A DNA stretch of 5,409 bases from Paracoccaceae bacterium (GTDB lineage: Bacteria > Pseudomonadota > Alphaproteobacteria > Rhodobacterales > Rhodobacteraceae). Below, piece by piece: positions 1 through 4,807 of this stretch. The notes under the pieces are model-generated. The model did no database searches, was not told the origin of the DNA, and worked only from the letters and a program-made list of their open reading frames with translations. The position numbers and the translations under genes were made by a program. The stretch lies in the NCBI GenBank assembly GCA_024304875.1, contig JAMWZF010000222.1, positions 1 to 5,409 of the forward strand. The letters run 5' to 3'. Each line of letters begins with the position of its first letter. Position 1 is the first letter of the stretch.

Positions 1-13
1 GGTGACGCAACGC

Positions 14-19
14 AAGGAG
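14..19 (+). promoter_or_regulatory. Shine-Dalgarno site of the DUF302 gene
   Basis: AAGGAG lies six bases before the ATG at 26. It decides the start: the frame is open back to a GTG at position 2, but that codon has no visible ribosome site, and translation from 26 begins directly with a clean signal peptide. Confidence 0.8.
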
Positions 20-25
20 ACCGCC

Positions 26-472
26 ATGCCGATCCGCACCATCCCCGCCGCCCTCGCCCTGACCCTCGCCGCCGGCGCCGCCGCCGCGGACATCGAGAGG
101 ATGCGCACCTCGGACGACGTGGAGACCGCGATGAATCGCCTCGAATCGGCGGTGATCGAATCCGGCGCCACCGTCTTTGCCCGCGTCGACCACGAGGCCG
201 GGGCCGAACGGGCGGGCCTGACCCTCGCCCCCGCCGAACTCCTGATCTTCGGCAACCCCGCGCTCGGCACGCCCGCGATGCAGGCGGACCCGCTGGCCGG
301 GCTGCACCTGCCGCTCAAGATCCTGATCTACGAGGACGGCGAGGGCCAGACCTGGGTCGCCTACGAGGAGGTCGAGGAGACCTTCGACGACCTCGATGTC
401 GACGACGACGCCGACTACTTCGAGGCCATCGAAGCCGCGCTGGAGCGCTTCGCCGAGGTCGCCGCCGACTAG
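26..472 (+). CDS. Exported DUF302 domain protein
   Basis: This encodes a 148-residue protein. Residues 1-21 look like a signal peptide: Arg at position 4, a hydrophobic Ala/Leu core, and an Ala-Ala-Ala site before Asp22. The mature protein is therefore probably periplasmic. Residues about 39-113 match the DUF302 fold as I know it: a VFARVDH stretch at 50-56, the hallmark FGNP at 75-78, an LPLK segment at 96-99, and a closing strand before an aromatic YE. The family has no established biochemical role; DUF302 proteins occur alone or fused to other envelope domains. From 114 to the end the protein is strikingly acidic, with 16 Asp/Glu in 35 residues and only one Arg (141), and is probably helical. 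The gene converges on hisA and shares the CTAG at 469-472 with it, so no separate terminator space exists. No partner gene lies on its strand within the window. I am confident of the family; the function is unknown. Confidence 0.88.
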   Translation: MPIRTIPAALALTLAAGAAAADIERMRTSDDVETAMNRLESAVIESGATVFARVDHEAGAERAGLTLAPAELLIFGNPALGTPAMQADPLAGLHLPLKILIYEDGEGQTWVAYEEVEETFDDLDVDDDADYFEAIEAALERFAEVAAD

Positions 473-1188
473 GCCAGCGCCTTCAGGGCCTCGCCCAGGT
501 CGATCGCCCCGTCATAGAGCGCCCGGCCCGAGATCGCGCCCGCGATCACGCCGGTCGCCTTGAGGGCGGTCAGGTCATCCAGCGAGGACACGCCGCCCGA
601 GGCGATGACGGGAATGGACACGGCGCGTGCCAGGGCCTCGGTCGCCGCAACGTTCGGCCCGCCCATCGCGCCGTCCCGGTCGATGTCGGTGTAGATGATG
701 GCGGCCACGCCCGCGTCCTCGAAGGACCGGGCGAGGTCGGTCGCCTCTACATCCGTCTCCTCGGCCCAGCCTTTCGTCGCCACCTTGCCCTTGCGGGCGT
801 CGATGCCGACGGCGACCTGGCCCGGGAAGGCGCGGGCCGCCTCGCGCACCAGCTCCGGCCGCTCCACCACCACGGTGCCGAGGATGACGCGGGCCAGCCC
901 CTTGTCCAGCCAGGCCCCGATCGTGGCCATGTCGCGGATCCCGCCGCCCAGCTGCGCCGGCGTGCCGGGGCAGGCGGCGAGGATCGCCTCGACCGCGGCA
1001 CCGTTCACGGGCTGGCCGGCGAAGGCGCCGTTGAGGTCGACGAGATGCAGCCATTCGCAGCCCGCCTCCACGAAGGCCCGTGCCTGCGCGGCGGGATCGT
1101 CGTTGAAGACGGTCGCCTTCTCCATCTCGCCCCGCAGCAGGCGCACGGCCTGGCCGTCCTTGAGGTCGATGGCGGGGTAGAGGATCAT
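469..1188 (-). CDS. hisA: Phosphoribosylformimino-5-aminoimidazole carboxamide ribotide isomerase HisA
   Basis: HisA is the cytoplasmic isomerase that converts ProFAR to PRFAR, an Amadori rearrangement and the fourth step of histidine biosynthesis; its product goes to HisF/HisH. The protein has 239 residues, the normal length for this (beta/alpha)8 barrel. The half-barrel repeats are plain: PAIDLKDG at the start with catalytic Asp8, GGGIRD at 81-86 as the first phosphate-binding loop, VGIDARKG with the second catalytic Asp at 130, YTDIDRDG at 166-173, and ASGGV at 196-200 with GAISGRALYDG at 217-227 for the second phosphate. I placed the start at the ATG at 1188 because ILYPAIDL is the usual HisA N-terminus and AGGAG lies seven bases upstream. 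A GTG 23 codons earlier adds unrelated residues. The gene appears monocistronic: its 3' neighbour is convergent and its 5' neighbour is divergent, so hisF and hisH are not adjacent. All key residues are present and it should be functional. Confidence 0.97.
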   Translation of the reverse strand: MILYPAIDLKDGQAVRLLRGEMEKATVFNDDPAAQARAFVEAGCEWLHLVDLNGAFAGQPVNGAAVEAILAACPGTPAQLGGGIRDMATIGAWLDKGLARVILGTVVVERPELVREAARAFPGQVAVGIDARKGKVATKGWAEETDVEATDLARSFEDAGVAAIIYTDIDRDGAMGGPNVAATEALARAVSIPVIASGGVSSLDDLTALKATGVIAGAISGRALYDGAIDLGEALKALA

Positions 1189-1195
1189 AGCGCGG

Positions 1196-1200
1196 CTCCT
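1196..1200 (-). promoter_or_regulatory. Shine-Dalgarno site of hisA
   Basis: Read on the minus strand, AGGAG ends seven bases before the ATG at 1188. It supports that start over the in-frame GTG at 1257. Confidence 0.75.
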
Positions 1201-1216
1201 GTCTGGGCTCGGCCGG

Positions 1217-1245
1217 CAGATGCCCGCCGGGGGCGCGTGGGTCAA
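1217..1245 (-). promoter_or_regulatory. Candidate hisA promoter
   Basis: On the minus strand TTGACC (1245-1240) fits a -35 box. After a 17-base spacer comes CATCTG (1222-1217), a poor -10 with only the A and T at its second and third positions in agreement. This would place the transcription start near 1210 and give a leader of about 20 bases carrying the AGGAG. Many alphaproteobacterial promoters have weak -10 boxes, so it is plausible but unproven. Confidence 0.3.
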
Positions 1246-1252
1246 GACCCAC
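1237..1252. repeat. Perfect 16-base inverted repeat GTGGGTC-AA-GACCCAC
   Basis: Seven bases pair perfectly around a two-base centre. It lies 48-64 bases upstream of the hisA start codon and overlaps the candidate -35 box. It could be a repressor operator. Alternatively it may be a copy of a dispersed intergenic repeat; sequences of the type GGTGGGTCTTGACCCACC are familiar to me from Rhodobacteraceae intergenic DNA, though I cannot verify that here. The inverted repeat itself is certain; its role is open. Confidence 0.65.
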
Positions 1253-1305
1253 CGCACGGGGCGTCGGTCCCAAGGTCGGCGCGAGTTGCCGGCGACGGAG
1301 GGTGC

Positions 1306-1346
1306 GTCGCCATCGTCGCTCTGACCGATGGCGCACCGATGGCGAC
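1306..1346. repeat. Three-part repeat able to form two exclusive hairpins
   Basis: ACCGATGGCG occurs at 1324-1333 and again at 1335-1344, with an 11-base period. The complementary sequence GTCGCCATCG sits at 1306-1315. It can pair with CGATGGCGAC at 1337-1346 (10 base pairs, 21-base loop), or its inner eight bases can pair with CGATGGCG at 1326-1333 (10-base loop). The two pairings exclude each other. No bound factor or ligand domain is recognisable. Confidence 0.5.
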
Positions 1347-1347
1347 C

Positions 1348-1392
1348 CCCCGCCCTGCGGGCCCCCCGAGGTATTTGAGGGCGAAAAGAGGA
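1348..1392. repeat. C-rich GAGGTATTT intergenic element
   Basis: A C-run and a short GCCC-TGC-GGGC hairpin (1352-1362) are followed by CCCCCCGAGGTATTTGAGG and then the purine-rich GGCGAAAAGAGGAG. The TATTT and AAAAG tracts stand out in such GC-rich DNA. From memory, C-runs followed by GAGGTATTT and a purine-rich tail recur between genes in Rhodobacteraceae genomes. I take this as a dispersed element of unknown function, possibly connected with transcript ends. That assignment rests on recollection, not on a search. Confidence 0.4.
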
Positions 1393-1423
1393 GGGGGCGG
1401 GGCGCCTTGTGCCTGCGTCGGAT

Positions 1424-1452
1424 CCGGCGATCTTCGGGCGGGCCGAAGCCGG
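1424..1452. repeat. Hairpin in the hisA/DUF2147 gap
   Basis: CTTCGG (1432-1437) pairs with CCGAAG (1443-1448) around a five-base loop. After a four-base bulge the flanking CCGG (1424-1427) can pair with CCGG (1449-1452). No T-tract follows on either strand, so it is not a textbook terminator. It may simply reflect GC-rich composition. Confidence 0.3.
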
Positions 1453-1503
1453 GCGCGGATGCCTTCGATGCCGGCCGCGGCGGACCCCACGTCAGACTTG
1501 AAC

Positions 1504-1534
1504 GGCGCGGGAAAGCGCCCCCATGCTCGGGCGC
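1504..1534 (+). promoter_or_regulatory. Competing hairpins before the DUF2147 ribosome site
   Basis: GCGCCC (1515-1520) can pair forward with GGGCGC (1529-1534, eight-base loop). Alternatively GCGCC (1515-1519) can pair backward with GGCGC (1504-1508, six-base loop). The downstream hairpin ends eight bases before the ribosome site GGAGGAG. Such an arrangement could tune translation or protect the mRNA 5' end, but no ligand or regulator can be named. Confidence 0.25.
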
Positions 1535-1541
1535 ATTCTAG

Positions 1542-1548
1542 GGAGGAG
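1542..1548 (+). promoter_or_regulatory. Strong Shine-Dalgarno site of the DUF2147 gene
   Basis: GGAGGAG lies eight bases before the ATG at 1557. It is the strongest ribosome site in the window and fixes that start. Confidence 0.85.
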
Positions 1549-1556
1549 ACCCATCC

Positions 1557-1943
1557 ATGACACGCATCGCGCTCGGCCTCGCCGTGCTCTTCGCCTCGGC
1601 GGGCCTTGCCGCCGCCGACCCCGCCGACGGCATCTGGCAGACCCAGGTCGACGACGGCTCCTACGCCCATGTCACCCTTGCCCCCTGCGGCGGGGCGGTC
1701 TGCGGCACCATTTCCCGGACCTTCAACACTTCCGGCGAATACCAGTCCCCCAACATCGGCCGTCAGATCGTGATCGACATGGTCCCGAACGGCGACGGCA
1801 CCTACGACGGGCAGGTCTGGCGCCCCTCGAACGACAAGATCTATCGCGGCAAGATGGCGCTGAACGGCGACCGCCTCCAGCTTCAGGGCTGCGTCCTCGG
1901 CGGTGCGGTCTGCGCCTCGCAGACCTGGGCCCGCATCCAGTAA
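1557..1943 (+). CDS. Exported DUF2147 family protein
   Basis: This encodes a 128-residue protein. Residues 1-20 are a signal peptide: Arg3, a hydrophobic stretch, and Ala-Ala-Ala before Asp21-Pro22. Export to the periplasm is likely. The mature part follows the DUF2147 pattern: the opening GIW (25-27), a strand with TLAPCGGAVCGTI (40-52), the KIYRGKM strand (94-100), an LQLQGC segment (107-112), and the closing QTWAR (122-126). The family is small, rich in beta strands and usually described as lipocalin-like; its biological role is not established. Four cysteines remain after processing (44, 49, 112, 119), in places that would allow disulfides in the oxidising periplasm. The gene has a strong ribosome site, follows a long untranslated gap, and precedes DUF3422 on the same strand at a distance of 166 bases, with a hairpin and a candidate promoter between them. 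I infer that it is transcribed alone. Confidence 0.87.
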   Translation: MTRIALGLAVLFASAGLAAADPADGIWQTQVDDGSYAHVTLAPCGGAVCGTISRTFNTSGEYQSPNIGRQIVIDMVPNGDGTYDGQVWRPSNDKIYRGKMALNGDRLQLQGCVLGGAVCASQTWARIQ

Positions 1944-1958
1944 CCCCATGACGACAAA

Positions 1959-1985
1959 GGGATCGGGTCGCCCCGGCTCGGTCCC
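1959..1985 (+). terminator. Possible transcription terminator hairpin after the DUF2147 gene
   Basis: Starting 15 bases after the stop codon, GGGATCGGGTC (1959-1969) pairs with GGCTCGGTCCC (1975-1985) around a five-base loop. The 11-pair stem includes three G-U pairs. No T-run follows, so intrinsic termination would be imperfect; the stem could instead mark a processed 3' end. Its place between a stop codon and a new candidate promoter supports a termination role. Confidence 0.4.
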
Positions 1986-2000
1986 CCGCCACCTGCGGTA

Positions 2001-2014
2001 TGCACTGGTGTGCA
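2001..2014. repeat. Short inverted repeat TGCAC-TGGT-GTGCA
   Basis: Five bases pair perfectly around a four-base centre. The repeat covers the place where a -35 box would lie for the candidate promoter at 2025-2033. This is suggestive of an operator, but it is short enough to be chance. Confidence 0.25.
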
Positions 2015-2024
2015 GCTAAGGCTT

Positions 2025-2033
2025 TGCGATAAT
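2025..2033 (+). promoter_or_regulatory. Candidate extended -10 promoter of the DUF3422 gene
   Basis: TGCGATAAT matches the extended -10 pattern TG-N-TATAAT in all but one base of the hexamer. It sits in the most AT-rich stretch of the window (about 2018-2070). The -35 position 17 bases upstream (CTGGTG) is poor, as extended -10 promoters can tolerate. Transcription would begin near 2040 and leave a leader of about 70 bases before the ATG at 2110. Confidence 0.4.
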
Positions 2034-2109
2034 TGCAGAAATTCCTTGGCGGCCAGCGGATTTCGGTTACCTTCCGGTGAAACGACATCCCGGACGGACC
2101 CCGACGCCC

Positions 2110-3390
2110 ATGCCCGATCTTGCCGATCACCCCCTGCGCTACGAAGTGGCGAACGAGCTGCACGCGCGGCCCTTTCCGGTGCTGGCGGCGCCGGGGCAGG
2201 CCGCCTACCTCGCCCTCAAACCCGCCTCGGGCGCCGCGGGCCGCGACCGCGAGGCCGACCGCGCCCATCTCATCGCCCTTCTCGACCGCCACGGCGCGCC
2301 GCATCCCCAGCCGGGGGCGACCCACTATTTCGGCGAGATCGGCAAATACCGCCTGAAGTGGGAGTGCCATACCGAGTTCGTCACCTACACCGTCTTCGGC
2401 GAGGGACTGACCGAGCGGCCCTTCGACGCCTCGACCTTCGCCGCGCTGCCCGCCGACTGGCTGGCCGCCGCGCCGGGCACGCGCCTCACCTCGGCCCTGA
2501 TCCGGGTGGAGGAGCTGACCGACGAAAGCGTGATCCCGGCCCGGGCGCAGGAGTGGTTCGTCCCCGAGAGCCTGGCGATCAGCCGTGTCCTCGACGACAG
2601 CCTCGTGGTGGCCGGGGACTTCCGAATCGACGCCGCCGGAAACACCCGTTTCGCCATATTCGCCCGGCCGCAGACCGGCGCCCGGCGCCTTGGCCGCGTG
2701 GTCCAGCGTCTCTGCGAGATCGAGACCTACAAGGCGATGTCGATGCTGGGCCTGTTCCGCGCCCGCGCCCTTGGCCCGGCGATGAAGGATCTCGACGACC
2801 GCCTCTCCGCCCTCGTCGCCGCGATGGCGACCGACACCGAGGATGCCGAGGCGATCCTGCCGCAGCTCCTCACTATTTCGGCCGAGCTGGAGAAGCTTGT
2901 CACCGACAATTCCTTCCGCTTCGGCGCGACCGGCGCCTACGAGACCATCGTGAACCAGCGCATCGAGGTCCTGCGCGAGACCCGGTTCGAGGGCCTTCAG
3001 ACCTTCGGGGAGTTCATGCTCCGCCGGTTCGATCCCGCCATGCGGACCGTGAAATCGACCGAGCGCCGGCTTCAGACCATGGCCGACCGGGCGATGCGGG
3101 CGGGCGAATTGCTCCGCACCCGCGTCGACGTCGAACGCTCCGCCCAGAACCAGGCCCTGCTGGAAAGCATGGACCGCCGCGCCGATCTCCAGCTGCGCCT
3201 GCAGCGCACGGTCGAGGGCCTGTCCGTCGTGGCGATCAGCTACTACGCGGTGAACCTCGTCCTCTACCTCCTCGGCCCGCTGGAGGCGGCGGCAGGGGTG
3301 GGCAAGGTGACGCTCGCCGCTCTGGCGACTCCCGTGGTGGTGGCCTTGGTCTGGTTCATGGTGAACCGAATCCGCCGCAAGATGGAGTAG
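2110..3390 (+). CDS. DUF3422 membrane-anchored protein
   Basis: This encodes a 426-residue protein of the DUF3422 family, annotated elsewhere only as a predicted membrane-anchored protein. The diagnostic N-terminus DHPLRYEVANELHARPF spans 6-22, and a second conserved block runs from THYFGEIGKYRLKWE (71-85) through HTEFVTYT (87-94). Residues about 195-370 are mostly helical and charged, with a likely coiled coil (about 285-368). Two hydrophobic helices follow, about 371-390 and 400-419, and a basic RIRRK tail closes the protein. A large soluble part therefore precedes a C-terminal membrane hairpin; by the positive-inside rule the soluble part is probably cytoplasmic. I chose the ATG at 2110 because family members begin just before the DHP.R motif. 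An in-frame GTG at 2077 has no ribosome site, and the one before 2110 is also weak (GGACGGA, 11 bases away). The layout recalls CorA-type channels, but no GMN motif is visible. Substrate and role are unknown. Confidence 0.88.
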   Translation: MPDLADHPLRYEVANELHARPFPVLAAPGQAAYLALKPASGAAGRDREADRAHLIALLDRHGAPHPQPGATHYFGEIGKYRLKWECHTEFVTYTVFGEGLTERPFDASTFAALPADWLAAAPGTRLTSALIRVEELTDESVIPARAQEWFVPESLAISRVLDDSLVVAGDFRIDAAGNTRFAIFARPQTGARRLGRVVQRLCEIETYKAMSMLGLFRARALGPAMKDLDDRLSALVAAMATDTEDAEAILPQLLTISAELEKLVTDNSFRFGATGAYETIVNQRIEVLRETRFEGLQTFGEFMLRRFDPAMRTVKSTERRLQTMADRAMRAGELLRTRVDVERSAQNQALLESMDRRADLQLRLQRTVEGLSVVAISYYAVNLVLYLLGPLEAAAGVGKVTLAALATPVVVALVWFMVNRIRRKME

Positions 3391-3391
3391 G

Positions 3392-4762
3392 TCAGGCCGG
3401 CGCCGGGGCCCGCTCCGGCAGCCCGACCCGCCAGAGCCCGTTGCGCCAGCCGATCCAGACCCCGCCAAGCGCGCCGAAGAGGTTGGCCGCCACCGCCGCC
3501 CAGAGGATGCCGGTGTAGCCCAGCACCGCCACCCCGGCCCAGGCGCCCGGAAGGTAGACGGCGAGGTTGCGCGCCAGCGACAGCCCCATCGACCAGAGCG
3601 CCTTGGACCGCGCGTTCACCGCCGCGTTGGACACCACGAGGATGCCGTAGCCGAACAGGGACAGGCCGACGAGGCGGAGGTAGTCGGCGGTGTAATCCGC
3701 CGGCTCCTCGGAGGAGGCGATGGCGAGGGCCAGCGGCTCGGCGAAGGTCCAGAGGACGACGGCCACCAGCGCCCCGTAGCCGAGGCAGAAGCCGACGGCG
3801 AGGTGCAGGGCCGTGGCGGCCCGCTCGGGCTTGTCCGCGCCCCAGTTCTGACCCACGACCGGGCCGATCCCGGCCGACAGCGCCATCAGCGGCACGATCG
3901 CCAGCGACTGCACCCGCGTCGCCGCGCCGAAGCCCGCGACGGCGGCGGTGCCCACGGTCGCCACGGCGGCGGTGACGGCGGCCATGCCGGCGGGATTGAT
4001 CGCGTTGGAAAAGGCGGCGGGGGCGCCGACCTTGGTGATCTCCACCAGCGATTTGCGCAGGTCCCGCCAGGGCCCACAGTCCAGCCGCACCACCCCGGTC
4101 CTGAGCGCCCAGACCACCGCCGCCGCCATCATCGCCACCCGCGCGAGGAAGGTGGCGAAGGCCGCGCCGCCGGTGCCCATCTCGGGCGCGGGGCCGAGGC
4201 CGTAGATGAAGACCGGCGTGATGCAGACGTTCACAATCGCCTGCGCCGCCATCAGCACCGCCGCCGTGGTGCCGGAGCCATGGGCGCGGAACACCGCCGT
4301 GATGAGCATCGCGACGACGAGGAAGGGAAAGCTCGCCGCCCACCAGGGGACGTAGAGGCGGATCTCCTCCATCACCGACGCCGAGGCGCCGAGGGCCGAG
4401 AACAGCGGCCCCTGCGCCGCCCAGACCGCCGCCGCCACCAGCACCGACAGGACAAGGCCGAGGCCGATGGCGTGGAGGGCGAGGCGCCGCTCGTCCTCCT
4501 CCCCGTCGCCGCGCCCGATAGCCTGGGACACGGCGGCGTTGGCCCCGGCGGAGAGGCCGATGGAGAGAGAGGTGATCGCGGTGATGACTGGCACGATGTA
4601 GCCCACCGCCGCCAGCGGCTCGCCCCCCAGCCGGCCGAGGAAATAGGCATCGGCCAGCCCGACCGAGAGCACGGCGAAGATGCCGACGCTCATCGGGACC
4701 GAGACAGAGGCGAGGGCGCGCCAGACGGGGCCCTCGGTCAGGTTGCGCGAATGGGCGGCCAT
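3392..4762 (-). CDS. MATE family efflux transporter
   Basis: This encodes a 456-residue inner-membrane protein of the usual MATE length, with about twelve hydrophobic segments in two similar halves. MATE proteins export cationic drugs and metabolites in exchange for Na+ or H+. The N-terminal LTEGPVWRAL (8-17) leads into helix 1 with Asp38 in GLADAYFLGRLGG. Helices 2-6 include FRAHGSG (158-164), AIVNVCITPVFIYGLGP (175-191) and GTGGAAFATFLARV (196-209). The second half starts at GAPAAFSNAINPAGM (246-260) and carries GQNWGADKPERA (304-315), the usual loop between helices 8 and 9. In helix 5, where many relatives read N-x-x-L-D-P, this protein has N-V-C-I-T-P, so an acidic residue is absent at 182. 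The start codon lacks a ribosome site and overlaps the stop of a tiny upstream frame. The gene lies 64 bases after the permease gene and ends one base from the DUF3422 stop. The substrate cannot be predicted. Confidence 0.93.
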   Translation of the reverse strand: MAAHSRNLTEGPVWRALASVSVPMSVGIFAVLSVGLADAYFLGRLGGEPLAAVGYIVPVITAITSLSIGLSAGANAAVSQAIGRGDGEEDERRLALHAIGLGLVLSVLVAAAVWAAQGPLFSALGASASVMEEIRLYVPWWAASFPFLVVAMLITAVFRAHGSGTTAAVLMAAQAIVNVCITPVFIYGLGPAPEMGTGGAAFATFLARVAMMAAAVVWALRTGVVRLDCGPWRDLRKSLVEITKVGAPAAFSNAINPAGMAAVTAAVATVGTAAVAGFGAATRVQSLAIVPLMALSAGIGPVVGQNWGADKPERAATALHLAVGFCLGYGALVAVVLWTFAEPLALAIASSEEPADYTADYLRLVGLSLFGYGILVVSNAAVNARSKALWSMGLSLARNLAVYLPGAWAGVAVLGYTGILWAAVAANLFGALGGVWIGWRNGLWRVGLPERAPAPA

Positions 4763-4803
4763 CAGCGGGCCGGGCAGGGGGTGTTCGAAGTCATGGAGAG
4801 CAT
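4762..4803 (-). promoter_or_regulatory. Possible 13-codon leader frame coupled to the MATE gene
   Basis: An ATG at 4803 opens the frame MLSMTSNTPCPAR, whose TGA (4764-4762) overlaps the MATE ATG as TGATG. A G-run ends four bases before this ATG and could pair weakly, with wobble, with 16S rRNA. Because the MATE start lacks a ribosome site of its own, re-initiation from this frame would explain its translation. A frame this short can easily be chance. Confidence 0.22.
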
Positions 4804-4807
4804 TACG

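Larger units (their letters stand above)
1189..1556. other. Gene-free divergent gap between hisA and the DUF2147 gene
   Basis: This 368-base stretch carries no reading frame I believe in; the open frames here have no ribosome site and no recognisable protein. It should hold the promoters of both flanking genes, since they diverge. From left to right it contains the hisA ribosome site and a candidate promoter (1217-1245), a perfect palindrome (1237-1252), a 10-base sequence repeated directly and inverted (1306-1346), a C-rich GAGGTATTT element (about 1348-1392), a hairpin (1424-1452), and two competing hairpins just before the DUF2147 ribosome site (1504-1534). Hairpins arise easily by chance in DNA this GC-rich, so only the longest are individually persuasive. 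Confidence 0.7.

Noticed and set aside
2..25. In-frame GTG at position 2 as the start of the DUF302 gene
   Set aside because: It would place the AAGGAG ribosome site inside the coding region and add eight polar residues in front of a clean signal peptide.
1189..1257. 23-residue N-terminal extension of HisA from a GTG at 1257
   Set aside because: HisA proteins begin at the ILYPAIDL strand, the ATG at 1188 has its own ribosome site, and the extension would run over the palindrome and candidate promoter.
1498..1526. TTGAAC and CCATGC as a promoter for the DUF2147 gene
   Set aside because: The -35 is fair and the spacing is 17 bases, but the -10 bears almost no resemblance to TATAAT.
2077..2109. 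GTG at 2077 as the start of the DUF3422 gene
   Set aside because: No ribosome site precedes it, and the extra eleven residues (KRHPGRTPTP type) do not resemble the family N-terminus. The ATG at 2110 also has a weak site, so this is a preference, not a certainty.
3397..3406. Palindrome CCGGCGCCGG at the MATE 3' end as a terminator
   Set aside because: It lies within the MATE coding sequence, has no loop suited to a terminator hairpin and no following T-run; such GC palindromes are common here.
1723..3468. A 581-codon open frame on the minus strand opposite the DUF2147 and DUF3422 genes
   Set aside because: It is rich in Gly, Arg, His and Ala, has no recognisable domain and lies wholly antisense to well-supported genes. 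Long antisense frames are expected in such GC-rich DNA.
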